This document shows positions 1 to 5,376 of a DNA stretch of 6,910 nucleotides, piece after piece (the first letter of the stretch is position 1; each line of letters begins with the position of its first letter). Position numbers and translations under genes: made by a program. Source of the stretch: an uncultured Synergistales bacterium (GTDB lineage: Bacteria; Synergistota; Synergistia; Synergistales; Aminobacteriaceae); assembly GCA_905233335.1 (NCBI GenBank), contig CAJOED010000130.1:1-6910 (forward strand), read 5' to 3'. The notes below the pieces were generated by a model. That model had not been told where the DNA came from. It was given only the letters and a program-made list of their open reading frames with translations, and did not search any database.

Positions 1-16
1 TATTCTCTTGCGTCAA
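1..16 (-). CDS. Possible start of the next minus-strand gene (5 codons only)
   Basis: Downstream of the recN stop there are only 57 bases before the window edge. On the minus strand they contain AAGGA (27-31) followed 10 bases later by a TTG at 16-14, which opens Met-Thr-Gln-Glu-Asn and runs off the edge. This spacing matches the ribosome binding sites of the other genes here, so a further co-directional gene may begin here. Five codons allow no identification. The same stretch holds a 12-base palindrome, GAAAAATTTTTC, but no convincing terminator hairpin. Confidence 0.22.
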
Positions 17-57
17 GATTTCTTTTTCCTTTCCGTGAAAAATTTTTCCTGATTATA

Positions 58-1620
58 TCACCCCAGCAGAATTTTCGCGTGCTCCTGCGCTTCTGCCATA
101 TCCGGCGACCCCGACAACATACGCGCAATTTCCCGCACTCTGTCTTCTCCCGAAATATTCCGCATCGACGTTTCGCCACCCGAACGCTGTATCATGATGT
201 GCGAATTTCCCAGTGCCGCAATTGATGCCTCATGCGTTACCAGTATCACCTGACACTTTCGCGACAACTTCTGCAATTGCAACCCCGACAGCACCGCCGC
301 ACGTCCGCCCAAGCCGGCTTCTACCTCGTCGAACACTATAGTGGGTGGAAGCCACTCATCAGGAAGCGACAACTGCAGAGCCAGCAATAACCTGCTCAAT
401 TCTCCGCCCGACGCAATCTTCTCAACTTTCCCCGAACGAGTGCCGTCCGTCAGCATGAAGTTCACCTCATCGGCTCCGTCCCGACGCAATTTCTGTAGTC
501 CCGCAAAATTCACACCGAAAGTTACGTCCTGCATAGCAAGCTCACTCAACAACGCATTCACACGACCCGCAAGAACTTCACCCGCCTCATGACGCGCACG
601 CCTTATGTCCATAGCAAGAGCATTTGCCTTCTTCTTTTCGTCAAGCGAACGGGCAGAAAGTGTTTCGAGTTCATGATAGCTTTTTTCGAGCCATTCGAGG
701 TTGGTATATATCTCATCGCAATAGTTCAGTAATTCGTTCTCGTCGGGGATATTGCACAGACGCTTCAACTTCCGCAACGCTCCTAGTCTTTTCTCTGTGT
801 CCTCGCGCAAGGATAAATCATTCTCATCATCGCCGAGTTCTACAGTTCTCACAGCATCATTCAGGCAGTCAAGCGAGCGCATAATGTTCTCTGCATCGTC
901 GTCATTCATGAAGCTGTATATGTTCTCGAAACATGCCCGCACTCCCTCAATAAGTCCCTGTTCGGAAAGTCCGCCGGTCAAAGCATCGAGGCTTTCATGG
1001 GCACGTTCACGGGATGTTATTCTGTGAGTGAGGTCGGAAAGTGTATTTTCGAGCCGCATTTCGAGTCCCTGTTCCGGCTTGGCCGTTTTCATGAGGGAGA
1101 ATATTTCTTTTGCGTTTGCGTATTTTCTCTCTATTTCGGCACGTTGTTTCTTTATGGCTCGTAATTCTGCCGCGCTGTTCCTGGCCTTGTCGTAAATCTC
1201 CCGGAACTCACGAAATATTTTCTCGTCATGAATACAGGCATCAATCATAGCGAGCTGTCTTTTGGGATCAAGCAACTCTATCTGCGCAAACTGGCTCTGT
1301 ATTCTCACTAAGTCATTCACGATTTCTGCGCACTCACTCAACCCGACACTAACGCCGTCAACTTTTGCCCGAGAACGTCCCGTGTTCAGAACTTCACGCG
1401 TTATGACCTTCCCGGAAAATTCCGCCTCGACAATGCCGCGTTCTTCTCCCGCACGAATGAAGCGTACTCCTCCCCTGCCGCCCGTAAGAAGCTCCAACGC
1501 ACGGACAACGCTTGATTTCCCTGCGCCGCTCTCGCCAGTTATTACGTTGAGGCCGTCGGTGAAGGTCAATATTGCCTCGTGAATGCCGCCTATGTTTTTT
1601 ATGTGCAGAGTGTCAATCAA
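58..1620 (-). CDS. recN: DNA repair protein RecN (SMC-like ATPase)
   Basis: RecN is a cytoplasmic SMC-type ATPase that acts in recombinational repair of double-strand breaks. With the chosen start the protein is 520 residues, slightly below the usual 550-570. Seen in order: N-terminal LHIKNIGGI strand; Walker A GESGAGKS at about 29-36; a central charged helical region (about 140-350) that would be the antiparallel coiled coil; ABC signature SGGELSR at about 404-410; Walker B IVFDE with D431/E432; and a switch histidine in VTHEA (H463). The open frame extends upstream to a TTG at 1665, but RecN homology begins at the second TTG (1620, Leu-Ile-Asp-Thr-Leu-His), so that start is preferred. This start overlaps the nadK stop by 8 bases (TTGATTGA), suggesting translational coupling. 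No strong Shine-Dalgarno precedes it. Adjacency to nadK is common in bacteria. The identification is firm; the start is less so. Confidence 0.95.
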   Translation of the reverse strand: MIDTLHIKNIGGIHEAILTFTDGLNVITGESGAGKSSVVRALELLTGGRGGVRFIRAGEERGIVEAEFSGKVITREVLNTGRSRAKVDGVSVGLSECAEIVNDLVRIQSQFAQIELLDPKRQLAMIDACIHDEKIFREFREIYDKARNSAAELRAIKKQRAEIERKYANAKEIFSLMKTAKPEQGLEMRLENTLSDLTHRITSRERAHESLDALTGGLSEQGLIEGVRACFENIYSFMNDDDAENIMRSLDCLNDAVRTVELGDDENDLSLREDTEKRLGALRKLKRLCNIPDENELLNYCDEIYTNLEWLEKSYHELETLSARSLDEKKKANALAMDIRRARHEAGEVLAGRVNALLSELAMQDVTFGVNFAGLQKLRRDGADEVNFMLTDGTRSGKVEKIASGGELSRLLLALQLSLPDEWLPPTIVFDEVEAGLGGRAAVLSGLQLQKLSRKCQVILVTHEASIAALGNSHIMIQRSGGETSMRNISGEDRVREIARMLSGSPDMAEAQEHAKILLG

Positions 1621-2479
1621 TCTTGAACGCCTGACCCCAGCCAAGTTTTTCGCGCACAATGTCAAGAAAATTACGTCCCGGCAAAATCACCGTGCGGATT
1701 TTTTTTGAGCGCGATAATCTTATGTCTATTCTGTCGCCCGGAAACACTTCATACGCCAACTGCCCGTCCTGTGTCAGCATCAAGTCCCGCGATACGCCTT
1801 TCGGGATTAGCGTAATCGTGTCAGTGTCCGCCGCCATCAATGGACGTGAATACAGCGTGTGTGCGCACAACGGAGCAAGAAGCATCGAGTTCATGTGCGG
1901 TGGGATTATCGGTCCTCCTGCAGAAAGTGCATATGCTGTTGAGCCGGTCGGTGTCGAAATGATTACGCCGTCAGCAGGCAGAACGCAGAAAAACTTGTCG
2001 TCAAAGAGTATCTCTATCTGCAATAATCTTGCTATAGCGTTCGTAGTGAGTACAATGTCATTCAGTGCGTATATCTTGTGAAGCGGCGAGTCGTCATGAT
2101 AGAGAATGCATTTCAGCACTCGGCGTTCCAGGACTTCAAAGTTATCGTGCAGAATATTCTCTAGGTCATGCTCTACTTCTTCCGGCCTGCTTGAAGCAAG
2201 AAATCCCAAATGCCCAAGATTGACCCCGTGAAGAATAATATCCGTTCCCATGATGTAACGTGCCGCACGCAGAAACGTCCCGTCCCCGCCGACAACTACA
2301 GCAAGTTTCACGGTCTTGAGCCAGTGCTCGTCGTCAACACCCGCCGTAGTGAGTGCGCTTGCTTCCTGATGAGGCAGCATGAACGGACAGTCATTATCTT
2401 TTGCCCACTGCAATAATTTCTTGGCCATGCTGACGGCTTCGGGTTTGCGCAAATTCACAATCATTCCGAGTTCTTTCAC
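1613..2479 (-). CDS. nadK: NAD kinase (ATP-NAD kinase)
   Basis: This enzyme phosphorylates NAD+ to NADP+ in the cytoplasm and is the source of cellular NADP(H). The 288-residue length is normal for the bacterial family. Diagnostic motifs are the GGDGT nucleotide-binding/catalytic motif at 64-68 (D66), GVNLGHLGFL at 85-94, the NAD-contacting LND (N140-D141), the long ADGVIISTPTGSTAY block beginning at 169, the HTLYSRPL segment (207-214), and DGQ (238-240) near the C-terminus. The start is GTG at 2479, preceded by AGGAG with about a 10-base spacer. A Met six codons in (2464) is possible but fits the ribosome binding site less well. It overlaps the proposed recN start by 8 bases, so the two are probably cotranscribed. 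Its own promoter is likely in the gap upstream (TATAAT at 2519-2514). Confidence 0.96.
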   Translation of the reverse strand: MKELGMIVNLRKPEAVSMAKKLLQWAKDNDCPFMLPHQEASALTTAGVDDEHWLKTVKLAVVVGGDGTFLRAARYIMGTDIILHGVNLGHLGFLASSRPEEVEHDLENILHDNFEVLERRVLKCILYHDDSPLHKIYALNDIVLTTNAIARLLQIEILFDDKFFCVLPADGVIISTPTGSTAYALSAGGPIIPPHMNSMLLAPLCAHTLYSRPLMAADTDTITLIPKGVSRDLMLTQDGQLAYEVFPGDRIDIRLSRSKKIRTVILPGRNFLDIVREKLGWGQAFKID

Positions 2480-2513
2480 GATAATTTTTCTCCTGATGTC
2501 TGAATGAGTGATA

Positions 2514-2519
2514 ATTATA
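2514..2519 (-). promoter_or_regulatory. Candidate -10 box for nadK-recN
   Basis: A perfect TATAAT on the minus strand lies 34 bases before the nadK GTG, leaving room for a short leader with AGGAG. The hexamer 17 bases upstream (CCGTAA) does not resemble a -35 box, so this is a candidate only. Confidence 0.3.
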
Positions 2520-2541
2520 TCTCAAACTTGATAACGTTACG

Positions 2542-2600
2542 GCCTGTTATGTTTTTGTGCAGTGTCCATAGCGGCCTGTTTCGCGTGAAAATATATCTGC
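2542..2600 (-). repeat. Decayed copy C of the dcd 3'-end unit
   Basis: Read on the minus strand, this begins CAGATATATTTTCACGCGA, matching 17 of 19 bases of CAGATATATTATCACACGA in the dcd gene (codons around Gln144-Ile-Tyr-Tyr-His). The rest is more diverged but keeps the order of similar words (GGCCGCTATGGACACTGCAC against the dcd GGAGCCGTACGAACGCTACAC). It is interrupted by stops and is not a gene. With copy B it accounts for most of the 201-base gap between dcd and nadK. Confidence 0.6.
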
Positions 2601-2601
2601 A

Positions 2602-2672
2602 CATAACATGCTGCCTTGCCTTTGTTGTTATAGTGTAGCGTTCACAATGGCTCTGTTGTTGCGTGAAAAACC
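2602..2672 (-). repeat. Decayed copy B of the dcd 3'-end unit
   Basis: The minus strand here reproduces the order of words found in the dcd C-terminal coding region: TTTTTCACGC..., GAGCC, GAACGCTACAC (11 bases exact), AACAACAA (exact), and AGCATGTTAT (exact). About 11 bases are missing relative to the functional copy. It lies immediately after the dcd stop codon, so it looks like a tandem partial duplication now drifting as noncoding sequence. A 63-codon open frame at 2515-2706 crosses this region but encodes nothing recognisable. Confidence 0.75.
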
Positions 2673-2680
2673 TTCTCCCC

Positions 2681-3229
2681 TCACTGCTCCATCTCCCTGA
2701 ACTCACGGTATAACATGCTCGCCTGTATTCCCTTGTTGTTCTGGTACTTCCCGTTCGTGTAGCGTTCGTACGGCTCCGTTATCGTGTGATAATATATCTG
2801 CGCTATCTGTACTCCCGCATAAATCTTCACCGGCTGTACACAGAATAATTCGAGCGTCCAGTACCCCGCAAAACCAACATCACCGAAACCCGCCGTTACG
2901 TGAATGCATATGCCGAGCCTGCCGATTGACGACCGGCCTTCAAGCATGGGAATATATCCTTCTGTGCGAGTGTATTCTGCTGTCCGGCCAAGATAGAGCT
3001 TCCCCGGCTGTAACGTGAAGCCGTCGTTCGGGATCGTGATTTTCTGTGTCGGGTTGTCCCTGCGCATGTCGAGAGTGTCATGTGTGTACGTCAAAAGCTC
3101 ATCATGAAGCGACAAATTATAGCTGTTCGGGTTAAGCCTGCGTTCGTCGAACGGCTCTATTATGATTTCGTGCCCTATGTGCTGTTTTATCGCAAGTCCT
3201 GAAAGTATCATGTCATATATTCCTGTCAT
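2681..3229 (-). CDS. dcd: dCTP deaminase
   Basis: Dcd deaminates dCTP to dUTP (some family members also go on to dUMP), feeding thymidylate synthesis. It is a cytoplasmic trimer of the dUTPase fold. The 182-residue product shows MILSG near the N-terminus, NPNSYNLSL (about 33-41), the EGRSSIGRLG substrate motif (97-106; R99, S100, R104), HVTAGFGDVGF, and the catalytic glutamate E127 in YWTLEL. The FGDVGF form replaces the usual FIDPGF and resembles a variant I associate with clostridia. Two starts are plausible: ATG at 3229 behind GGGAGG with a 10-base spacer (chosen), or ATG at 3211, which gives the classic MILS start behind AGGA. The GGGAGG lies in the 3' arm of a hairpin (3237-3259), so access to it may be structure-dependent. 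The gene starts 47 bases after the flavoprotein stop. Confidence 0.94.
   Translation of the reverse strand: MTGIYDMILSGLAIKQHIGHEIIIEPFDERRLNPNSYNLSLHDELLTYTHDTLDMRRDNPTQKITIPNDGFTLQPGKLYLGRTAEYTRTEGYIPMLEGRSSIGRLGICIHVTAGFGDVGFAGYWTLELFCVQPVKIYAGVQIAQIYYHTITEPYERYTNGKYQNNKGIQASMLYREFREMEQ
2709..2800 (-). repeat. Functional (source) copy A of the dcd 3'-end unit
   Basis: This segment of dcd encodes residues about 144-173, from Gln-Ile-Tyr-Tyr-His to Ser-Met-Leu-Tyr, including the Tyr/Asn/Lys-rich tail. Copies B (2602-2672) and C (2542-2600) downstream repeat parts of it in the same orientation. Confidence 0.65.
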
Positions 3230-3236
3230 AAATAAA

Positions 3237-3259
3237 CGGCCTCCCGTAACGAGAGACCG
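3237..3259 (-). promoter_or_regulatory. Hairpin covering the dcd Shine-Dalgarno
   Basis: In minus-strand RNA, CGGTCTCTC pairs with GGGAGGCCG over 9 base pairs (two G-U) around a 5-base loop, GTTAC. The 3' arm contains GGGAGG, the ribosome binding site for the ATG at 3229, and is followed by TTTATTT. The pairing is worse on the opposite strand (two C-A mismatches), which argues for function in this transcript. It lies 18 bases after the flavoprotein stop, so it could attenuate readthrough, act as a weak intrinsic terminator, or mask dcd translation. The T-run is short and interrupted. Confidence 0.45.
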
Positions 3260-3276
3260 CATAATCATATCACGAG

Positions 3277-4455
3277 TTAGTACTTGGCCGCGTTCTGTCC
3301 TGCAATACGTCCATACACCACGAAATCAGATACAGCAGTCCCGCCGAGCCTGTTGCCGCCGTGAACTCCTCCCGTAACTTCTCCCGCCGCAAAAAGTCCC
3401 GGTATCACTTCCCCGTTGCCTTTGAGGACGCGCGTCTGTCCGTCAATCCTCAAGCCGCCCATAGTGTGATGTATTCCGGGCGTTACTTTGATCGCGTAGA
3501 ACGGTGCTTTATCGAGAGTGTTCGCGAAACTTGTGCGCCCGAAGTCCGGGTCGTTTCTGTTCTCTACGTAGCTGTTCCACGTTATCATTGTCTTGTCGAG
3601 TGCTTCAGCAGGTACGTTTATAGCCTTTGCGAGTTCGTCGTAAGTGTTGCCCTGGAACGCATAACCTTTTGTTACGTAGCCATAGTACAGCGAGGAAGCG
3701 TCCATCATTTTCTGATCCATAATGAGCCACGCAAAAGATCCGGGCTGTGCAATCTCCGCCGCAGAAACTACATCGCGCGTAAGTACCTCGTCAATGAAGC
3801 GTTTGCCTTCACTGTTCACGAGAATAGCTCCGTCGCCGCGCACACCTTCTGTTATGAGGCTTGATGTGTCGAACTGTACAGACGGGTGAATCTGTATCTG
3901 CTGCATGTCGACAACAGCCGCGCCGAGTTCCTGAGCCATGACGATGCCTTCACCGTTCATTCCGGGAGCGTTCGTGGTCATGAAGCCTTCAAGTTCGGGT
4001 TTGAGGAGTGCTACCATCTTCAAGTTTGCGCCGAAACCTCCCGTAGCAATAACTACAGCACGAGCATTCACAGTAACTTTTGCGCCCTTGTGATCACACT
4101 CAACGCCGGAAACTTCTCCTTTGTCGTTCGTAAGCAGTGATGTTGCTTTTGTCTCCATGAGTATGGTGATGTTCTTACGAGCTTTGCACGCCGCTTCAAG
4201 TCTTGGGATCATGTAGCCGCCGACCGACACAACTTTTTTCTCCTCGTTCAGGGGTCTGTGAATACGTCTCACGGAAGCACCTCCAGCCGCACCGACGGAG
4301 ATTAAGTCAATGTTGATGGTTTTGAGCCACGCTATGGCATCAGCAGTATTCGCCGCAAGTGTCTTCACGAGTTCCGGGTTGTTAATGCCATGACCGCCGA
4401 TTAACGTATCAAGCTCCATCAACTCTACGCAGTCAAAATAGCCTTCGCTTCCCAT
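3277..4455 (-). CDS. Flavoprotein reductase, C-terminal part (fumarate/urocanate reductase type), separated by frameshift
   Basis: This is the main catalytic part of an FAD-dependent 2-enoate reductase related to flavocytochrome c fumarate reductase and urocanate reductase. Residues matching the known fumarate reductase active site are all present: H190 (IQIHPS), T202-E203 (LITEGVRGDG), R227 (LTRD, the proton-donor arginine position), H329-H330 (GIHHTMGG) and R369 (GGNRLGG). GEVTGGVHGGNRLGG and VIATGGFG also contact FAD in the family. The exact substrate cannot be read from sequence. The in-frame ATG at 4455 is probably not a real start: it lies in the middle of the protein, and the upstream frame continues as Lys-Trp-Glu-Ala with the FAD-binding N-terminus. 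One base missing near 4446 (GC_GAAGGC) would join the two as ...KWEAEGYFD.... If the shift is real, this part lacks the dinucleotide fold and is inactive. It is followed by a hairpin and dcd. Confidence 0.88.
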   Translation of the reverse strand: MGSEGYFDCVELMELDTLIGGHGINNPELVKTLAANTADAIAWLKTINIDLISVGAAGGASVRRIHRPLNEEKKVVSVGGYMIPRLEAACKARKNITILMETKATSLLTNDKGEVSGVECDHKGAKVTVNARAVVIATGGFGANLKMVALLKPELEGFMTTNAPGMNGEGIVMAQELGAAVVDMQQIQIHPSVQFDTSSLITEGVRGDGAILVNSEGKRFIDEVLTRDVVSAAEIAQPGSFAWLIMDQKMMDASSLYYGYVTKGYAFQGNTYDELAKAINVPAEALDKTMITWNSYVENRNDPDFGRTSFANTLDKAPFYAIKVTPGIHHTMGGLRIDGQTRVLKGNGEVIPGLFAAGEVTGGVHGGNRLGGTAVSDFVVYGRIAGQNAAKY

Positions 4456-5138
4456 TTTGTTTTTACGGTGTCAGCAAGCGCGGTAATTGTCGGATTGTCC
4501 GCCCATTTGCTTGCGGCTGTTGCGAGTGTTTTTTCGACTCCGGCACTCTCTGTGAACTTGTTGCTGGCCTGTTCGGGAGTATGAGCCGCGTTCATTCCGC
4601 CCGAAGCACGTACGGAGTTCCCGCCGACCATAGCCTGCTTCTCGACGAGTACGACCTTTTTCCCAGCGTCTGCCGCAGTGATAGCCGCTACCATACCAGC
4701 ACCGCCCGCACCGATTATGACGATGTCGGTGCTGATTTCCTGCTGTATGCGCGTAACGTAATCGGCGGCGAGTTCTTGAGTTTCTGCGGCGAATGAGGGA
4801 ACGCACAACAATAATAACGCTGCCGCTTTGAGTATTCCCGTAGAGCTGACTGTTGCTCCTGTTACGCCGTCAACGTTGATGGTGTTCGTGCGGATCATCT
4901 CTTCGGGCATCTTCTGAATTGCCACCGAACCGATACCGTCAGTTTCTTTCGGGCCTTGTGCGTTGACGCTCGCGATTTTGCCGTCCTTCAGCGAAATGGT
5001 TACGGTGATTGCGTCCTTTCCGCCGAAACCGTCAGCCGTGCCAGTGCCGGTGATGGCTGTTCCCCTGTTCTGCTGTGTTATGACCATGATAGCGATGATA
5101 ACGACTGCAGACACTAACGCAAAAATACGTTTCTTCAT
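4425..5138 (-). CDS. Flavoprotein reductase, N-terminal part: membrane anchor, FMN_bind domain, inserted signal-peptide segment, start of FAD domain
   Basis: The ATG at 5138 follows GAGGAGG with a 10-base spacer. Residues 4-21 are a hydrophobic segment without a clear cleavage site, so probably an N-terminal anchor exporting the protein. An FMN_bind domain follows (about 25-106) ending in DGVTGATVSS (90-99); by the family rule T96 would carry covalent FMN, added by ApbE (not in the window). Residues 107-137 (ALLLLCVPSFAAET...) are foreign to the family: they are encoded by the left arm of a perfect 100-bp inverted repeat and are identical to the signal peptide and N-terminus of the divergent channel. 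The FAD Rossmann motif begins straight after (GAGGAG 143-148, E166 in VLVEK). The frame then shifts and stops after Lys-Ala-Ile-Leu-Thr-Ala, separating it from the catalytic part. FMN_bind plus FAD fusion is normal for secreted reductases; the internal signal-peptide-like stretch is not. Confidence 0.85.
   Translation of the reverse strand: MKKRIFALVSAVVIIAIMVITQQNRGTAITGTGTADGFGGKDAITVTISLKDGKIASVNAQGPKETDGIGSVAIQKMPEEMIRTNTINVDGVTGATVSSTGILKAAALLLLCVPSFAAETQELAADYVTRIQQEISTDIVIIGAGGAGMVAAITAADAGKKVVLVEKQAMVGGNSVRASGGMNAAHTPEQASNKFTESAGVEKTLATAASKWADNPTITALADTVKTKWEAKAILTA
4721..4820 (-). repeat. Left arm of perfect 100-bp inverted repeat
   Basis: I compared this base by base with the reverse complement of 5263-5362: all 100 bases agree, and the match stops at both ends (A at 4720 and T at 4821 break it). 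It lies in frame in the flavoprotein between the FMN_bind and FAD domains. Since the sequence encodes a typical Sec signal peptide end plus mature N-terminus, this copy is probably derived and the copy in the channel gene the original. The arms are 442 bases apart. Confidence 0.97.
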
Positions 5139-5232
5139 GATAAATATTCCTCCTCAAAAAATTATTGTATGGGTAGCGTAAAGTATATAATATTTTCCCG
5201 AAATTTTGATTTTGCAGGAGGATTTTTTACAG
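5139..5232. promoter_or_regulatory. Divergent promoter region between flavoprotein and channel
   Basis: This 94-base A+T-rich region must serve both genes. On the plus strand there is an exact TATAAT (5186-5191) with TTGTAT at 5165-5170 as a weak, closely spaced (15-base) -35 candidate. On the minus strand TATACT overlaps the same A+T core as a -10 candidate, but its -35 is poor. Shine-Dalgarno sequences flank the core on both sides: AGGAGG at 5216-5221 for the channel (11 bases before GTG 5233) and GAGGAGG on the minus strand for the flavoprotein. Overlapping -10 elements would make the two promoters compete. The whole region lies between the inverted repeat arms. Confidence 0.5.
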
Positions 5233-5376
5233 GTGAGAAAGAAATTGTTACTATCACTTTTCGCGTTATTATTGTTGTGCGTTCCCTCATTCGCCGCAGA
5301 AACTCAAGAACTCGCCGCCGATTACGTTACGCGCATACAGCAGGAAATCAGCACCGACATCGCCGCACATCGATAG
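5233..5376 (+). CDS. 5' fragment of MscK-like channel gene (signal peptide), ends in frameshift stop
   Basis: GTG at 5233 behind AGGAGG opens a 47-codon frame. Residues 1-22 are a textbook Sec signal peptide: Arg-Lys-Lys, a leucine-rich core, and cleavage around SFA-AE (after A21 or A22). The mature start, AETQELAADYVTRIQQEIST, is helical and polar. After Ser-Thr-Asp-Ile-Ala-Ala the frame meets TAG at 5374-5376, while the adjacent frame continues as a long open frame. One missing base between about 5362 and 5373 would restore ...DIAA-T-SIETELSALSL.... It is therefore the beginning of the channel gene, not a separate small gene. Its bases 5263-5362 form the right arm of the inverted repeat. 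Confidence 0.8.
   Translation: MRKKLLLSLFALLLLCVPSFAAETQELAADYVTRIQQEISTDIAAHR
5263..5362 (+). repeat. Right arm of perfect 100-bp inverted repeat (probable source copy)
   Basis: It encodes the last half of the signal peptide and first mature residues of the channel protein. It is the exact reverse complement of 4721-4820. The outer edge (5362) lies within 12 bases of the frameshift that breaks this gene. Confidence 0.97.

Noticed and set aside
47..58. A+T palindromes near the left edge as a terminator for recN
   Set aside because: GAAAAATTTTTC has no G+C stem and no following T-run, and a possible next gene starts just after it.
2515..2706. 63-codon minus-strand open frame between dcd and nadK
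   Set aside because: It crosses the dcd stop and the decayed dcd tail copies, has no recognisable product, and is explained by the duplicated sequence.
3361..3864. 167-codon plus-strand open frame
   Set aside because: It is antisense to the well-supported catalytic part of the flavoprotein and has low-complexity, non-family composition.
4425..4455. The ATG at 4455 as start of a separate gene
   Set aside because: The protein would begin in the middle of a conserved domain family, without a good ribosome binding site, and the upstream frame supplies exactly the missing FAD-binding part.
4471..4806. 111-codon minus-strand open frame rich in Arg
   Set aside because: It is the alternate frame of the flavoprotein N-terminal half; the frame with GAGGAG and VLVEK is clearly the coding one.
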